Of a DNA stretch of 64,000 nt, positions 26,890-36,328 are shown piece by piece. The DNA lies in the NCBI RefSeq assembly GCF_022378335.1, contig NZ_JAIQCI010000003.1, forward strand, positions 186,001 through 250,000. The letters are read 5' to 3'. Each line of letters starts with the position of its first letter. The first letter of the stretch is position 1. The stretch is from Croceicoccus hydrothermalis (GTDB lineage Bacteria; Pseudomonadota; Alphaproteobacteria; Sphingomonadales; Sphingomonadaceae). The notes beneath the pieces were generated by a model. That model did no database searches and had not been told where the DNA came from. It saw only the letters and a list, made by a program, of their open reading frames with translations. Both the position numbers and the translations under genes were made by a program.

Positions 26890-26933
26890 TTTTCCCGGTG
26901 TCTCCTTACCATCTTCAATTCCCGCAAATCGCG

Positions 26934-26962
26934 TTGACATGGCCGCCCGCGCGCCGCATGGC
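26934..26962 (+). promoter_or_regulatory. Possible promoter for the B12-riboswitch transcript
   Basis: TTGACA at 26934-26939 is a perfect -35 hexamer, 32 bp before the riboswitch begins. The -10 region at 17-bp spacing (about 26957-26962, CATGGC) is poor, so the assignment rests mainly on the -35 element and its position. Confidence 0.35.
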
Positions 26963-26970
26963 CGCGGCAA

Positions 26971-27154
26971 GACGGTGCTGCGGACGTGAAAGCGTCCGGA
27001 GCTAAGAGGGAAGCCGGTTCGATGCCGGCGCTGTGCCCGCAACTGTATGCCGGGAGCCTGGAACCACATGTCACTGGCCGCCTGCCTTTCGGGGCAGAAC
27101 GCCGGGAAGGCGGTTCCCACAGGCGATGATCGGCAAGCCAGGAAACCTGCCGTC
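26971..27154 (+). promoter_or_regulatory. Cobalamin (B12) riboswitch
   Basis: A full adenosylcobalamin-type aptamer. The conserved core GGGAAGCCGGT...GCCGGCGCTGTGCCCGCAACTGTA runs from about 27009, with GAGCCTGG, CACTGG and GGGAAGGCGG after it. The 3' B12 box AGCCAGGAAACCTGCC is at 27136-27151. GACGG (26971-26975) can close the structure with CCGTC (27150-27154) as P1. It lies upstream of btuFCD, which matches the usual role: B12 binding shuts off B12 uptake. Its expression platform is not obvious; about 315 nt separate it from the btuF start. Confidence 0.95.
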
Positions 27155-27338
27155 GCGTCGTTCGTCCGGGGCCGGGTTCAGCCATCGGGACAGGAAAAGC
27201 GTCTTTTCCGCAGAAGCGACAGCCAGGCCGGTTTTTCGGTGCCGGTGATTCGCCCATGGATCGCCGGCATGGCCATATGTCGATGTCAGGCCATGCGGGT
27301 GCCGGAACCGTCGCATGGCGGGGATTTGAACGCTCGCC
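27155..27338 (+). other. Leader region between riboswitch and btuF; short hairpin
   Basis: No gene is supported here. A 7-bp hairpin, GGAAAAG (27193-27199) and CTTTTCC (27203-27209) with a CGT loop, lies 40 nt after the B12 box. A GTTTTT run follows at about 27229, but no GC-rich stem directly precedes it, so I do not call an intrinsic terminator. The region may contain the expression platform. Confidence 0.4.
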
Positions 27339-27473
27339 ATGCACCGCACCCGTCCCATCCGTACCGCGTACCGCCATGTCGCCGCCCGCTTGCCCGCGGG
27401 CGCCTTTGCGGCACGCCGCGGCGATCGCCTGACCGTGAACGCGGCCTGCGCCAACATGCGGTGTCGCCGATGA
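27339..27473 (+). CDS. Possible 44-codon leader peptide coupled to btuF
   Basis: ATG at 27339 opens a 44-codon frame (MHRTRPIRTAYRHVAARLPA onward), Arg- and Ala-rich, whose TGA overlaps the btuF ATG by ATGA. GGCGGGGA stands about 14 nt upstream. Because btuF itself has no visible ribosome site, coupled translation through this frame is attractive. The composition is also what GC-rich non-coding sequence gives by chance, and I recognise no family. The call is tentative. Confidence 0.25.
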   Translation: MHRTRPIRTAYRHVAARLPAGAFAARRGDRLTVNAACANMRCRR

Positions 27474-28324
27474 TCGCGTTTCGCGCCATTTGCGCGTCAT
27501 TGCTCGCCCTGCCGCTGTTCGCCTGCGCCCCGGCGGAGCGGCACGCGCAAGCCCCGGTGGCGCATGCGGAGGCGCCCCGGCGGATCGTCAGCCTCGATTA
27601 TTGCGCCGATCAATATGTCCTGCGCTTTGCGGAGCGGGACGACATACTCGCGCTTTCGCCCGATGCCGGGGAACGGTTTTCCTATATGCGACACGAAGCC
27701 GCGGGCATTCCCACGGTGCGGCCGCGCACGGCGGACGTGCTGGCGTTGCGGCCCGATCTCGTCGTGCGGTCCTATGGCGGCGGGCCGGCGGTCGGGGCCT
27801 TCATGGAAACGGCCGGCGTGCCGGTGGTGCAGATCGGCTTTCCCGAAACGCTCGCCGATGTGCGGGAGGAGGTCGTGCGGATTGGCGGCGCCCTCGGCAA
27901 CGGACAGGACGCGCGCGCCGTGGCCGCCGCGATGGACCGGCGGTTCGCGGCTGTGGCGGAGCAGGGCGGACCGGACCAAGCCACGCTTTACATGACCCCG
28001 GCGGGCGTGACCGCGGGCGAAGGCACGCTGGTCCACGAAATGATGCGGGCCGCGGGGCTTTCGAATTTTCAGGATCGGCCCGGCTGGAACCCGATCCCGC
28101 TCGAACGGCTCGCCTATGACCGCCCCGATCTCATCGCGGCGGCGTTTTTCGAAAGCGCGACGAACCATGTCGACAGCTGGAGCGCGGCGCGCCACCCGGT
28201 CGCGCAGGCGCAATTGCGCGAATTGCCGGTGGTCCCGCTCGACGGGGCATGGACGTCGTGTGGCGGCTGGTTCCTGATCGACGCGGTCGAGGCGCTGGCC
28301 CGCGCCGAAAGGGCACCGCGATGA
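27470..28324 (+). CDS. btuF: Cobalamin ABC transporter substrate-binding lipoprotein
   Basis: 284 residues. Lipoprotein-like N-terminus (ICASLLALPLFACAP, candidate lipid-anchor Cys at residue 19) and a class III periplasmic-binding-protein fold: RRIVSLDYCADQYVLRFA, then ADVLALRPDLVVRSYGGGPAVGAFMETAGVPVVQIGFPETLADVREEV. It hands corrinoid to BtuCD. The specificity call comes from the upstream B12 riboswitch; the fold alone would also fit haem or siderophore carriers. The ATG at 27470 overlaps a small upstream frame; the same frame stays open back into the riboswitch, which is not coding. ATGA overlap with btuC. Confidence 0.88.
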   Translation: MIAFRAICASLLALPLFACAPAERHAQAPVAHAEAPRRIVSLDYCADQYVLRFAERDDILALSPDAGERFSYMRHEAAGIPTVRPRTADVLALRPDLVVRSYGGGPAVGAFMETAGVPVVQIGFPETLADVREEVVRIGGALGNGQDARAVAAAMDRRFAAVAEQGGPDQATLYMTPAGVTAGEGTLVHEMMRAAGLSNFQDRPGWNPIPLERLAYDRPDLIAAAFFESATNHVDSWSAARHPVAQAQLRELPVVPLDGAWTSCGGWFLIDAVEALARAERAPR

Positions 28325-29298
28325 GCCGCGTTTCGGGCGTTCTCGCGATCATGCTGGCGGGCGCGTTGCTGCTTTCGCTGCTGCTGGGATCGGTGGACCT
28401 ACCACTTTCGCGCGTGCTCGCAGCGCTTGCCGGGCAAGGTCCGGCGGGCGACAGGCTGGTGGTGTGGCAGATCCGGTTGCCGCGCGCGCTGGCCGCCGCG
28501 ATGGTCGGTGCGGCGCTCGGCATGAGCGGCGCCGCGCTGCAGGGGCTGCTGCGCAATCCGCTGGCCGAGCCGGGCATTCTCGGCGTGTCGGCGACGGCGG
28601 CGCTTTTCGCGACCTTCGTGCTGTATTTCGGGCTAGCGACGGCGGGGCCGCTCGTCCTGCCGCTCGCGGCGGTGGGGGGCGCGCTGCTCGCGACGATGGT
28701 CGTGGCGGCGGCGGCAATCGTCACGCGTTCGGTCGTGACGCTCATCCTCATCGGGGTCGGATTGTCCAGCTTTTCGGCGGCGGTCATGGCATTGTTGATG
28801 AATCTCGCGCCCAATCCGTTCAGCCTTGCCGACATGGTGAACTGGATGCTGGGCACGGTCGACAACCGCAGCCTTGCCGACCTTGCCTTTGCCGCGCCGT
28901 TCATGGCTCTCGGTGCGGCCATATTGATGGTGTCGCGCCGGGGCCTGGCCGCGCTCGCATTGGGGGACGAGGCGGCAGAGGGGCTCGGTCTCGACCTCGG
29001 GCGGCAACGCCTGTGCGTGATTCTGGGCGCGGGGCTGGCCACCGGGGCGGCGGTGGCGCTGGCAGGCGCGATCGGGTTCGTCGGGATCGTTGCGCCGCAT
29101 CTCGTGCGGCCGTTCCTGCGCTATGATCCGGCGCGATTGCTCGTGCCGTCGGCGCTGCTCGGCGCGGTGATGCTGGTGATTGCGGATATTGGCGTGCGCG
29201 TGCTTCCCACCGATGCGGAGCTGAAGCTGGGCGTGGTCGCATCGCTTTTTGGCGCGCCGGTGTTCGTGTGGATCGCGGCGCGCAGGCGGCTGGCATGA
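28321..29298 (+). CDS. btuC: Cobalamin ABC transporter permease
   Basis: 325 residues of the FecCD/BtuC family with about ten membrane helices. Family motifs: WQIRLPRALAAAMVGAALGMSGAALQGLLRNPLAEPGILGVS near residue 50, NWMLGTVDNRS, and GAIGFVGIVAPHLVRPFL close to the end, the loop that contacts the ATPase. It forms the translocation channel as a dimer. The start at 28321 overlaps the btuF stop (ATGA), and the stop overlaps the btuD start. Confidence 0.92.
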   Translation: MSRVSGVLAIMLAGALLLSLLLGSVDLPLSRVLAALAGQGPAGDRLVVWQIRLPRALAAAMVGAALGMSGAALQGLLRNPLAEPGILGVSATAALFATFVLYFGLATAGPLVLPLAAVGGALLATMVVAAAAIVTRSVVTLILIGVGLSSFSAAVMALLMNLAPNPFSLADMVNWMLGTVDNRSLADLAFAAPFMALGAAILMVSRRGLAALALGDEAAEGLGLDLGRQRLCVILGAGLATGAAVALAGAIGFVGIVAPHLVRPFLRYDPARLLVPSALLGAVMLVIADIGVRVLPTDAELKLGVVASLFGAPVFVWIAARRRLA

Positions 29299-30071
29299 CG
29301 CTCCTTCGGGCAGATGGGCTGCGCTATCTCGCAGGCGACAGGCCGCTGGTGAAGGATGCGAGCTTCGCACTGGAGCCCGGAACGCTCAGCGTGCTGATCG
29401 GGCCGAACGGTTCGGGAAAATCGACGCTGCTGCGCCTCGCGCTCGGCCTGCTCAAGCCAGATGGCGGGGAGGCGACCATCGACGGCACACCGGTCGCAAA
29501 GCTGTCGCCAATGGCGCGCGCGCGCCGCATCGCCTATCTCCCGCAGGCCCGCCCGCTGGTCTGGCCGCAGCCTGTGGGCGATATCGTGGCACTGGGCCGG
29601 TTCGCCTTTGGCGCGGCGCCGGGGCGCTTGTCGCAGGAGGACCGGGCCGCGGTGGCGCGGGCGCTCGCCGCCTGCCATCTCCAAGGGTTCGAGGAGCGCG
29701 CCGCCGACACGCTTTCGGGCGGGGAGCTGGCGCGGGCCCACCTCGCCCGTGCGCTCGCGGCGGAAACCCCGCTCATCGTCGCGGACGAACCTGTCGCCGC
29801 GCTCGACCCGCGGCATCAGCATCAGACGATGCAGCTGTTCCGCGACATGGCGCGCGCGGGGCGGGCAGTGCTCACCGTGGTGCACGATCTCGACCTTGCA
29901 CTGCGCTATGCCGACCGGCTGCTGTGGATGAGCGAGGGATGCCTCGTCGCCGATGGCAGCCCGCAAGCCACGGTTTCGGCCAGCCGCCTGCGCGAGGTTT
30001 TCCTCATCGACGCCGCGGTCGTGGAAACGGGGGATCGCGCGCTGCGGCTCGACATCGCGGGACCATCGTGA
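29295..30071 (+). CDS. btuD: Cobalamin ABC transporter ATP-binding protein
   Basis: 258-residue ABC ATPase. Walker A GPNGSGKST near residue 37, Q-loop AYLPQAR, signature LSGGELARAHLARAL, Walker B LIVADEP followed by D-loop AALDPRH, and the switch His in TVVHDLD. The domain is of the FecE/BtuD iron-chelate/B12 subfamily. It completes the btuFCD operon, all three genes joined by ATGA overlaps, and should fall under the upstream riboswitch. The frame begins a few codons earlier in btuC, but 29295 gives the normal N-terminus. Confidence 0.92.
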   Translation: MTLLRADGLRYLAGDRPLVKDASFALEPGTLSVLIGPNGSGKSTLLRLALGLLKPDGGEATIDGTPVAKLSPMARARRIAYLPQARPLVWPQPVGDIVALGRFAFGAAPGRLSQEDRAAVARALAACHLQGFEERAADTLSGGELARAHLARALAAETPLIVADEPVAALDPRHQHQTMQLFRDMARAGRAVLTVVHDLDLALRYADRLLWMSEGCLVADGSPQATVSASRLREVFLIDAAVVETGDRALRLDIAGPS

Positions 30072-30129
30072 TCCGCCGTCGCGGCGATCTTTCCTTGGCC
30101 TCGGCGTCCGCGATCCCTATTCGCCGTGC

Positions 30130-30855
30130 ATGGACACGATAATTTCCGGTCGCCCGAACAATTTCTGCGCGGCATGCTCGGTGCGCAACCGGGCGATCTG
30201 CGCCGATCTCGACGATGAGGAGATCCGCCTGCTCAACACCATCGGGCGGCAGCGCACGCTCGCTGTGGGAGAGGCGCTGTTGTGGGAAGGCGACGATGCG
30301 GTCCTCGTCGCGAACGTGATCGACGGCGTGCTGAAACTGTCGACGCAGACGGCGGAGGGCAAGGAGCAGATCCTCGGCCTTGCCTATGCGTCCGATTTCC
30401 TGGGCCGGCCTTTCGGGCAGAGCACGCCCTATGACGTGGAGGCGCTCACCCCCGTGCAGGTCTGCGTGTTTCAGCGCGCGGATTTCGACCGTTTCGCGCG
30501 GGACCATCCCCGGCTGGAGCACAGGCTGCTCGAACGCACGCTGACCGAGCTTGACCGCACGCGCCGCTGGATGACGCTGCTGGGCCGCATGAACGCGGAG
30601 CAGAAGCTGGCGAGCTTTTTGATCGAGACGGCAGAGCGGATTGCGCCCGAACCCGGCGACGATGGCCCGGGCGCCGGGCCGGTCACGATCGCGCTTCCCC
30701 TCTCCCGGCAACAGATCGCCGACGTGCTCGGCCTCACCATCGAGACGGTCAGCCGCCAGTTCACCCGCATGAAGAACGAGGGTTTGATCGCCATTCCGTC
30801 CCGGCGCGAAATCGCGATCCTCGACCGGGAGGCGCTCGCCATCCGCGCGGGATAG
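30130..30855 (+). CDS. fnrL: FnrL-type oxygen-responsive Crp/Fnr regulator
   Basis: 241 residues. Cysteines at 13, 16 and 24 ([14 protein letters not shown]-x2-C-x7-C) plus Cys112 in VQVCVFQ are positioned as in Rhodobacter FnrL to ligate an oxygen-labile [4Fe-4S] cluster. The barrel, dimer helix and winged helix follow, with recognition helix [11 protein letters not shown]. The E-x-x-S-R pattern is that of FNR proteins reading TTGAT-N4-ATCAA. It probably acts as the low-oxygen activator/repressor in this organism; a candidate target box is at 43647. The gap to btuD is 58 bp, so it may have its own promoter. The start at 30130 places the Cys motif correctly. Confidence 0.93.
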   Translation: MDTIISGRPNNFCAACSVRNRAICADLDDEEIRLLNTIGRQRTLAVGEALLWEGDDAVLVANVIDGVLKLSTQTAEGKEQILGLAYASDFLGRPFGQSTPYDVEALTPVQVCVFQRADFDRFARDHPRLEHRLLERTLTELDRTRRWMTLLGRMNAEQKLASFLIETAERIAPEPGDDGPGAGPVTIALPLSRQQIADVLGLTIETVSRQFTRMKNEGLIAIPSRREIAILDREALAIRAG

Positions 30856-30922
30856 GACCGCATCCCGCCTCTCCGCGCCCCCTTCAACAAAACGACGCCG
30901 TTCAACTCACGAGGTTTTCACC

Positions 30923-33900
30923 ATGGCCCAATGGCAATTCTGGATCGACCGGGGCGGCACGTTCACGGATATCGCCGCGCGCGATCCCGATGGCGCGCTG
31001 CACACGACAAAGGTGCTGAGCGAAAATCCGGAGCATTATCGCGACGCCGCCACCGCCGGCATTCGCAAGATTCTCGGCCTCCCCTTCGATGCGGCATTGC
31101 CGGTCGAGCGGATCGATGCGGTGCGCATGGGCACGACGGTGGCGACCAATGCCCTGCTCGAACGCAAGGGCGCGCGCACGCTGCTTATCCTCGACGAAGG
31201 GTTCGGCGATCTCCTGCGCATCGGGCATCAGGCCCGGCCCGACCTCTTCGCGCTGGCCATCGAAAAACCGGCCGCGCTTTACGAAGCGGTGGAGGAGGTG
31301 GCGGGCCGCGTCGATGCCGACGGCGCACCGCTCTCCCGGCTTGACGAGGACGCCTTGCGGCAAAGGCTCGCCCATCACCGGGAAGAAGGGCTGGAGGCGG
31401 TGGCCATCGTGCTCGCCCATGCGTGGAAATATCCCGAAACCGAACGCCGCATCGCCGCGCTCGCCGCGGAGGCAGGCTTTGCGCAGGTGTCGGCGAGCCA
31501 TGCTGTATCCGCCCTGATCGGGCTTGTCGCGCGGGGACAGACCAGCGTCGTCGATGCGTATCTGTCGCCCGTGCTGCGCGATTACGTCGGCCGGGTGGAG
31601 AGCGAGCTTGGCGATACGCCGCTCGCCTTCATGCGGTCGGACGGGGGCACGGCGGCCGCGGCGGATTTTCATGGCAAGGATGCGATCCTGTCCGGCCCGG
31701 CGGGCGGGGTCGTGGGCGCGGTCCGCACCGCCGCCGCCATTGGCGAGGACCGCATCATCGGCTTCGACATGGGCGGCACATCGACCGACGTGGCGCTTTA
31801 CGCCGGCGAATTCGAGCGCGCCTACGATACCGAGATCGCGGGCGTCGCGATGCGCGTGCCGATGATGGACATCGAAACCATCGCGGCGGGCGGCGGCTCC
31901 ATCCTCGCCTATGACGGGGCGCGCTTTACCGTGGGTCCGGACAGCGCGGGCGCGAACCCCGGCCCGGCCTGCTATCGCCGGGGCGGTCCGCTCACCATCA
32001 CCGACGCCAATGCAATGTGCGGCAAGTTGCGGCCCGAATATTTCCCGGCGATCTTCGGCCCCGACGGCGACGAACCGCTCGACATTGCTGCCGCGGCCGC
32101 AAAGTTCGAGGCTTTGCGCGAGGACATCGCCGATGGCCGCACCGCGCACGAGGTCGCCGAAGGGTTCCTGCGCATCGCGGCGGCCAATATGGCGGCCACG
32201 ATCAAGCGGGTCGCGCTCGAACGCGGGCACGACGCCACCGAATTCACCATGAACTGCTTTGGCGGCGCGGGCGGGCAGCACGCCTGCATGGTGGCGGACG
32301 CACTGGGCATGGAGCGTATCCTGATCCACCCGTTCGCGGGCGTCCTGTCGGCCTATGGCATCGGGCTGGCCGATCGGACGGCGGCGCGCGAAACCACGCT
32401 CGAAATCCCGTTCTCGGACGACAGGCGCGGCGAGATCGACGCCGCCGCCGACCGGCTGGAGCATGAGATCCACGGCGAGCTGGGCCATGACGATGCGGTG
32501 ACGGTCACGCGCACGCTGCGCCTCCGATACGAGGGCAGCGATACCGGCCTGCCCGTGGCGATGGCGGGCCGCGAGGCGATGCAGGCGCAGTTCGAAAGGC
32601 TGCACCGTGCGCGCTTCGGTTTCTGCACGCCCGAACGCACGATCGTCGCCGCCGACCTCATGGTGGAGGGCAAGGTGCCCGGCCCCGACCTGCCCCGCCC
32701 GGCACGGGCGCCGAGTGAAACGGGCACGGGATCGCACCGGCCCGAACCGGTGGGCGCGGTCGAGATCTTCACCGATGGCGCCATGCACCGCGCATCGGTG
32801 CACGACCGCGATCACCTCACCCCCGGCCACCGCATGACGGGGCCGGCGCTGATCCGCGAAAACACGTCCACCACCATGGTCGAACCCGGCTGGCAAGCCG
32901 ACGTGCTGCCCGGCGGCGAGATCTTGATGACACGCGCCGTGCCGGTGGAGCGCGCGCGGCCCCGGACCGACCGGGCCGATCCGGTCATGCTGGAACTGTT
33001 CAACAACCTGTTTACCAGCGTGCCGGAGCAGATGGGCGCGGTCCTGCGCAACACCTCGACCAGCGTGAATATCAAGGAGCGGCTCGATTTCTCCTGCGCC
33101 CTGTTCGATGCGACGGGCGCGCTCATCGCCAATGCGCCGCATGTGCCGGTGCATCTGGGCGCCATGGGCGAAAGCGTGCGGAGCGTGCTGCGCGCGCGGG
33201 GCGACGATCTTTGCCCCGGCGACAGCATCGTGCTCAACGATCCGTTCAACGGCGGCACCCATCTTCCCGACGTGACCGTGGTGACGCCGGTGTTCGATGG
33301 TGACGGGACGACGCTGCGGGGCTTTGTCGCCAATCGCGGGCACCATGCCGATATTGGCGGAACGACGCCCGGATCCACCCCGCCCGATTCCGCCCGCATC
33401 GCCGAGGAAGGCGTGCTGATCGACAATTTCCTGATCGTGCGGGGCGATGAATTTCGCGAGGATGCGTTCCGCGACCTGCTCTGCGGGGCGGAGTGGCCGG
33501 CACGCGATCCCGATACCAATATCGCCGACATCCGCGCGCAGCTCGCCGCCAATAATGCAGGCGTCGGCGAGATTGCGGCCCTTGCCGAACGCTATGGCTG
33601 GGACGTGCTCTCCGCCTATATGGGCTTTGCGATCGCCAATGGGGAGGAGCATATCCGCCGCGTGATCGCCGGGCTCGACGGCGGACGTTTCGAATATGTG
33701 ATGGACGATGGCGCGAAGCTGTGCGTCTCGGTCGAGATCGATGCCGAAACGCGGGGCGCCCGCGTGGATTTCACCGGCACCGGCGCGCAGCATGCGGGCA
33801 ATATGAACGCCCCGCGCGCGGTGACGCAGGCGGTCGTGCTCTATGCATTCCGCTGTCTTGCCGGCGGCGATCTTCCGCTGAATGAAGGATGCCTGCGCCC

Positions 33901-34378
33901 GCTCGACATCGTGATCCCGCACGGCTCCTTCCTGTCGCCCGAACCGGGGGCCGCCGTCGTGGCCGGCAATACCGAGGTCAGCCAGGCGGCGTGCAATGCG
34001 CTGCTCGGCGCGCTGGGCAAGGCGGCCTGTTCGCAAGGGACGATGAACAATTTCCTGTTCGGCAATGACAGGGTCCAATATTACGAAACGATCTGCGGCG
34101 GGGCGGGTGCGGGGCCGGGCTTTAACGGCGCCGATTGCGTCCACACCCACATGACCAACACGCGCATCACCGATCCCGAAATCCTGGAGGTGCGCTACCC
34201 CGTCATCCTCGAACGGTTTGCCATGCGCCCCGAATCGGGCGGCACCGGCCAATGGCGCGGCGGGCACGGTGCGATCCGCGCCATCCGCGCGCGCGAGGCG
34301 ATGGCCGCCACGCTGGTCGGGTCGCGGCGCACGGTGGCGCCCTTCGGCCTCGATGGCGGGGGCGATGGCGCGGTATAG
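30923..34378 (+). CDS. 5-Oxoprolinase / hydantoinase A-B fusion, C-terminus missing
   Basis: 1151 residues of the ATP-dependent OPLAH family, which opens 5-oxoproline to glutamate. Hydantoinase A N-terminal domain ([29 protein letters not shown]), ATPase core ([17 protein letters not shown] near residue 280) and, from about residue 690, hydantoinase B ([31 protein letters not shown]). The frame stops right after [11 protein letters not shown]. Full-length relatives continue for roughly 45-55 residues to a Gly-rich GDxxxIxTPGGGGxG end. That segment is absent, and the sequence passes directly into the antisense of a truncated PAP2 gene. GAGG precedes the ATG. Activity is uncertain. Confidence 0.88.
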   Translation: MAQWQFWIDRGGTFTDIAARDPDGALHTTKVLSENPEHYRDAATAGIRKILGLPFDAALPVERIDAVRMGTTVATNALLERKGARTLLILDEGFGDLLRIGHQARPDLFALAIEKPAALYEAVEEVAGRVDADGAPLSRLDEDALRQRLAHHREEGLEAVAIVLAHAWKYPETERRIAALAAEAGFAQVSASHAVSALIGLVARGQTSVVDAYLSPVLRDYVGRVESELGDTPLAFMRSDGGTAAAADFHGKDAILSGPAGGVVGAVRTAAAIGEDRIIGFDMGGTSTDVALYAGEFERAYDTEIAGVAMRVPMMDIETIAAGGGSILAYDGARFTVGPDSAGANPGPACYRRGGPLTITDANAMCGKLRPEYFPAIFGPDGDEPLDIAAAAAKFEALREDIADGRTAHEVAEGFLRIAAANMAATIKRVALERGHDATEFTMNCFGGAGGQHACMVADALGMERILIHPFAGVLSAYGIGLADRTAARETTLEIPFSDDRRGEIDAAADRLEHEIHGELGHDDAVTVTRTLRLRYEGSDTGLPVAMAGREAMQAQFERLHRARFGFCTPERTIVAADLMVEGKVPGPDLPRPARAPSETGTGSHRPEPVGAVEIFTDGAMHRASVHDRDHLTPGHRMTGPALIRENTSTTMVEPGWQADVLPGGEILMTRAVPVERARPRTDRADPVMLELFNNLFTSVPEQMGAVLRNTSTSVNIKERLDFSCALFDATGALIANAPHVPVHLGAMGESVRSVLRARGDDLCPGDSIVLNDPFNGGTHLPDVTVVTPVFDGDGTTLRGFVANRGHHADIGGTTPGSTPPDSARIAEEGVLIDNFLIVRGDEFREDAFRDLLCGAEWPARDPDTNIADIRAQLAANNAGVGEIAALAERYGWDVLSAYMGFAIANGEEHIRRVIAGLDGGRFEYVMDDGAKLCVSVEIDAETRGARVDFTGTGAQHAGNMNAPRAVTQAVVLYAFRCLAGGDLPLNEGCLRPLDIVIPHGSFLSPEPGAAVVAGNTEVSQAACNALLGALGKAACSQGTMNNFLFGNDRVQYYETICGGAGAGPGFNGADCVHTHMTNTRITDPEILEVRYPVILERFAMRPESGGTGQWRGGHGAIRAIRAREAMAATLVGSRRTVAPFGLDGGGDGAV

Positions 34379-34839
34379 GCGGCGCCTGCCCCGTTCGGAT
34401 ATTCGCGGGTCACGGCACGCGCCACCGCAATCGCCCCCGCCGTATGGCCGGATGGGAACGAGCGGTAATCGCCGTCCTTGCTATGCCCCGGCTTCGCGTC
34501 ATGTTCGCCATCCTCGTCGACCTTGCGCGGGCGGGTGCGGTCGACATTGTTCTTCGCCACGGTCTTCAGCCCCGTGGCGAGCGCATGGGACGCCACCATC
34601 CGCAGCCCCGCCCGGGCGAGCCGCGTGTCGCGCGCGGCGATTCCCGCCACCGTCACGGCCAGCGACGCGGCGACGAGCGGCGGTTGATCGGCCAGCTCGC
34701 TCGCCTTGGCCAGCGCGCGGATCGGCCAGAGATCGGCCAAAGGTTCCGCCGCGTCGGCAATCGCAAGGTCCGCACGCGCGATCGCGCCCAGATCCCCGTC
34801 CCGCGCCGCGTTTTCGAAATTGTCATGATGGTCCGTCAT
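34195..34839 (-). pseudogene. PAP2 phosphatase family, 3' end lost
   Basis: The first ~155 codons are a sphingomonad-type PAP2 (acid phosphatase/lipid phosphatase) protein. Motif C1 is KNNVDRTRP (K-x6-RP) and C2 is SFPSGHTAG, preceded by membrane helices. After [10 protein letters not shown] the open frame turns into Pro/Arg-rich sequence that is simply the antisense of the 5-oxoprolinase gene. Motif C3 (SR-x5-H-x3-D), which supplies the nucleophilic His, is missing, so the product is unlikely to be active. The real part covers roughly 34375-34839. The loss coincides with loss of the convergent oxoprolinase C-terminus. Confidence 0.78.
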
Positions 34840-34982
34840 CGCCGTGCCTTATCACCGGGCCGCGCCGGCGGATATGCCCTATCCCTCCGCCCGCCGCATG
34901 CAAGATGCGCCGCCGCCCGCGCACTTGGCCTTTTCGGCGGGGGGAAACGCGGCTAAGGCCGGTTGTCCTCACCCCGCGTTGA

Positions 34983-36317
34983 ATGGAAACGACAGGCTCC
35001 GTGCTCATCAATCTTGCCGGCATTGCCGCCATCCTGCTCCTGGCCTTTGCGCTGTCGACCGACCGGCGCGGCATCAGCCTTCGCATCACCGCCGCCGCCT
35101 TTGCGTTGCAGGCGTTGATGGCGGTGCTCGTCCTGCGCACGACATGGGGCGCGGCGGTCATCGCGGGCATGTCGCGCGGCGTGTCGCAACTGCTCGCCTA
35201 TGCAGGCGAGGGTACGGCATTCATCTTCGGCCCGCTCGCCGACCCCGCGATCGGCGGCAACAGCTTTGCCATCGCGGCGCTGACGGTCATCATCTTCTTC
35301 GCCTCGCTGGTCTCGATCCTCTATTATCTCGGGATCATGCAGGTCGTGATCCGCTGGGTCGGGGGCGCCATCGCGTGGATCACGGGCGTCAGCCGGGTCG
35401 AGGCGCTCGGCGCTGCGGCCAATATCTTCGTCGGGCAATCGGAAAGTCCGCTGGTGGTGCGGCCCTATCTCGCCGCGCTCGCGCCGAGCCGGATCTTCAC
35501 GCTGATGTGCGTGGGCATGGCGGGCGTGGCGGGCACGATCCTCGCCGCCTATGCCGGTTTGCTGGGGGAGGAGTATCTCCCCTTCCTGCTCGCCGCGGCG
35601 TTCATGTCGGCGCCGGGCGGTATCCTCATGGCCAAGATCATCATGCCCGACGAACGCGTCGCATCGGCCGCGGCGGAGGGCTATCCCGACCTTCCCGCCA
35701 ACAGGGTCAGCGGCGAAGGCCCCGCCGCGCTCCTGCCCGAGGATCGCAGCCTGCGCGATGCCGAAATCGCCGAGGCCGCCCATGACGAGGAAAAGCCCGC
35801 CAATGTCATCATGGCCGCGGCACAGGGTGCGCAGACGGGCGTGAAGCTTGCCGTGGCGGTCGGTGCGATGGTCCTCGCCTTCGTGGCGCTCGTCGCGCTG
35901 GCCAACGGGATATTGAGCAGCCTTGGCGATCTCGTCGGGCTTGAGGGGCTTAGTTTTCAGCGCATCATCGGCTATGTCTTTGCCCCGTTCATGTATCTCC
36001 TCGGCATTCCGTGGGACGAGGCGCGCATCGCCGGCGGTCTGTTCGGGACGAAGATCGTATTGAACGAATTCGTCGCCTTCATCGACCTCGGCAATCTGGG
36101 ACCGGCGGCGCTGTCGGAACGCAGCCGCGCCATCGTCACCTTCTCGCTGTGCGGCTTTGCCAATTTCTCCTCCATCGCGATCCAGATGGCGGTGACGGGC
36201 GGGCTCGCCCCGAACCAGCGTCCGGTGATCGCGCGGCTCGGCCTGCGGGCGCTGGCGGCGGGCTCGCTGGCCAATCTGATGAGCGCGGCACTGGCCGGGC
36301 TGCTCCTTCCATACTGA
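34983..36317 (+). CDS. NupC/CNT-family nucleoside transporter
   Basis: 444-residue inner-membrane carrier with about ten helices. Concentrative nucleoside transporter signatures: NIFVGQSESPLVVRPYL (first re-entrant/substrate helix), MSAPGGILMAKIIMPDE, and GTKIVLNEFVAFIDLG towards the C-terminus. It imports nucleosides with H+ or Na+. An acidic loop at about residues 235-275 (LPEDRSLRDAEIAEAAHDEE) splits the two halves, as in related bacterial proteins. The start ATG at 34983 lacks a clear ribosome site. The next gene, a 2OG oxygenase, starts 11 bp after the stop, so a shared transcript is likely. Confidence 0.92.
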   Translation: METTGSVLINLAGIAAILLLAFALSTDRRGISLRITAAAFALQALMAVLVLRTTWGAAVIAGMSRGVSQLLAYAGEGTAFIFGPLADPAIGGNSFAIAALTVIIFFASLVSILYYLGIMQVVIRWVGGAIAWITGVSRVEALGAAANIFVGQSESPLVVRPYLAALAPSRIFTLMCVGMAGVAGTILAAYAGLLGEEYLPFLLAAAFMSAPGGILMAKIIMPDERVASAAAEGYPDLPANRVSGEGPAALLPEDRSLRDAEIAEAAHDEEKPANVIMAAAQGAQTGVKLAVAVGAMVLAFVALVALANGILSSLGDLVGLEGLSFQRIIGYVFAPFMYLLGIPWDEARIAGGLFGTKIVLNEFVAFIDLGNLGPAALSERSRAIVTFSLCGFANFSSIAIQMAVTGGLAPNQRPVIARLGLRALAAGSLANLMSAALAGLLLPY

Positions 36318-36328
36318 CGGGTTTTGTC

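Noticed and set aside
27215-27250. T-run after the B12 riboswitch as an intrinsic terminator
   Set aside because: GTTTTT is present, but no stable GC stem directly precedes it, so I did not call a terminator.
27047-27469. Extended N-terminus of btuF reaching into the riboswitch
   Set aside because: The frame is open, but the sequence is the aptamer RNA, and the lipoprotein signal begins at 27470.
30902-34267. 1121-codon open frame antisense to the 5-oxoprolinase
   Set aside because: Same composition artefact; no motif, and the plus strand has a full domain architecture.
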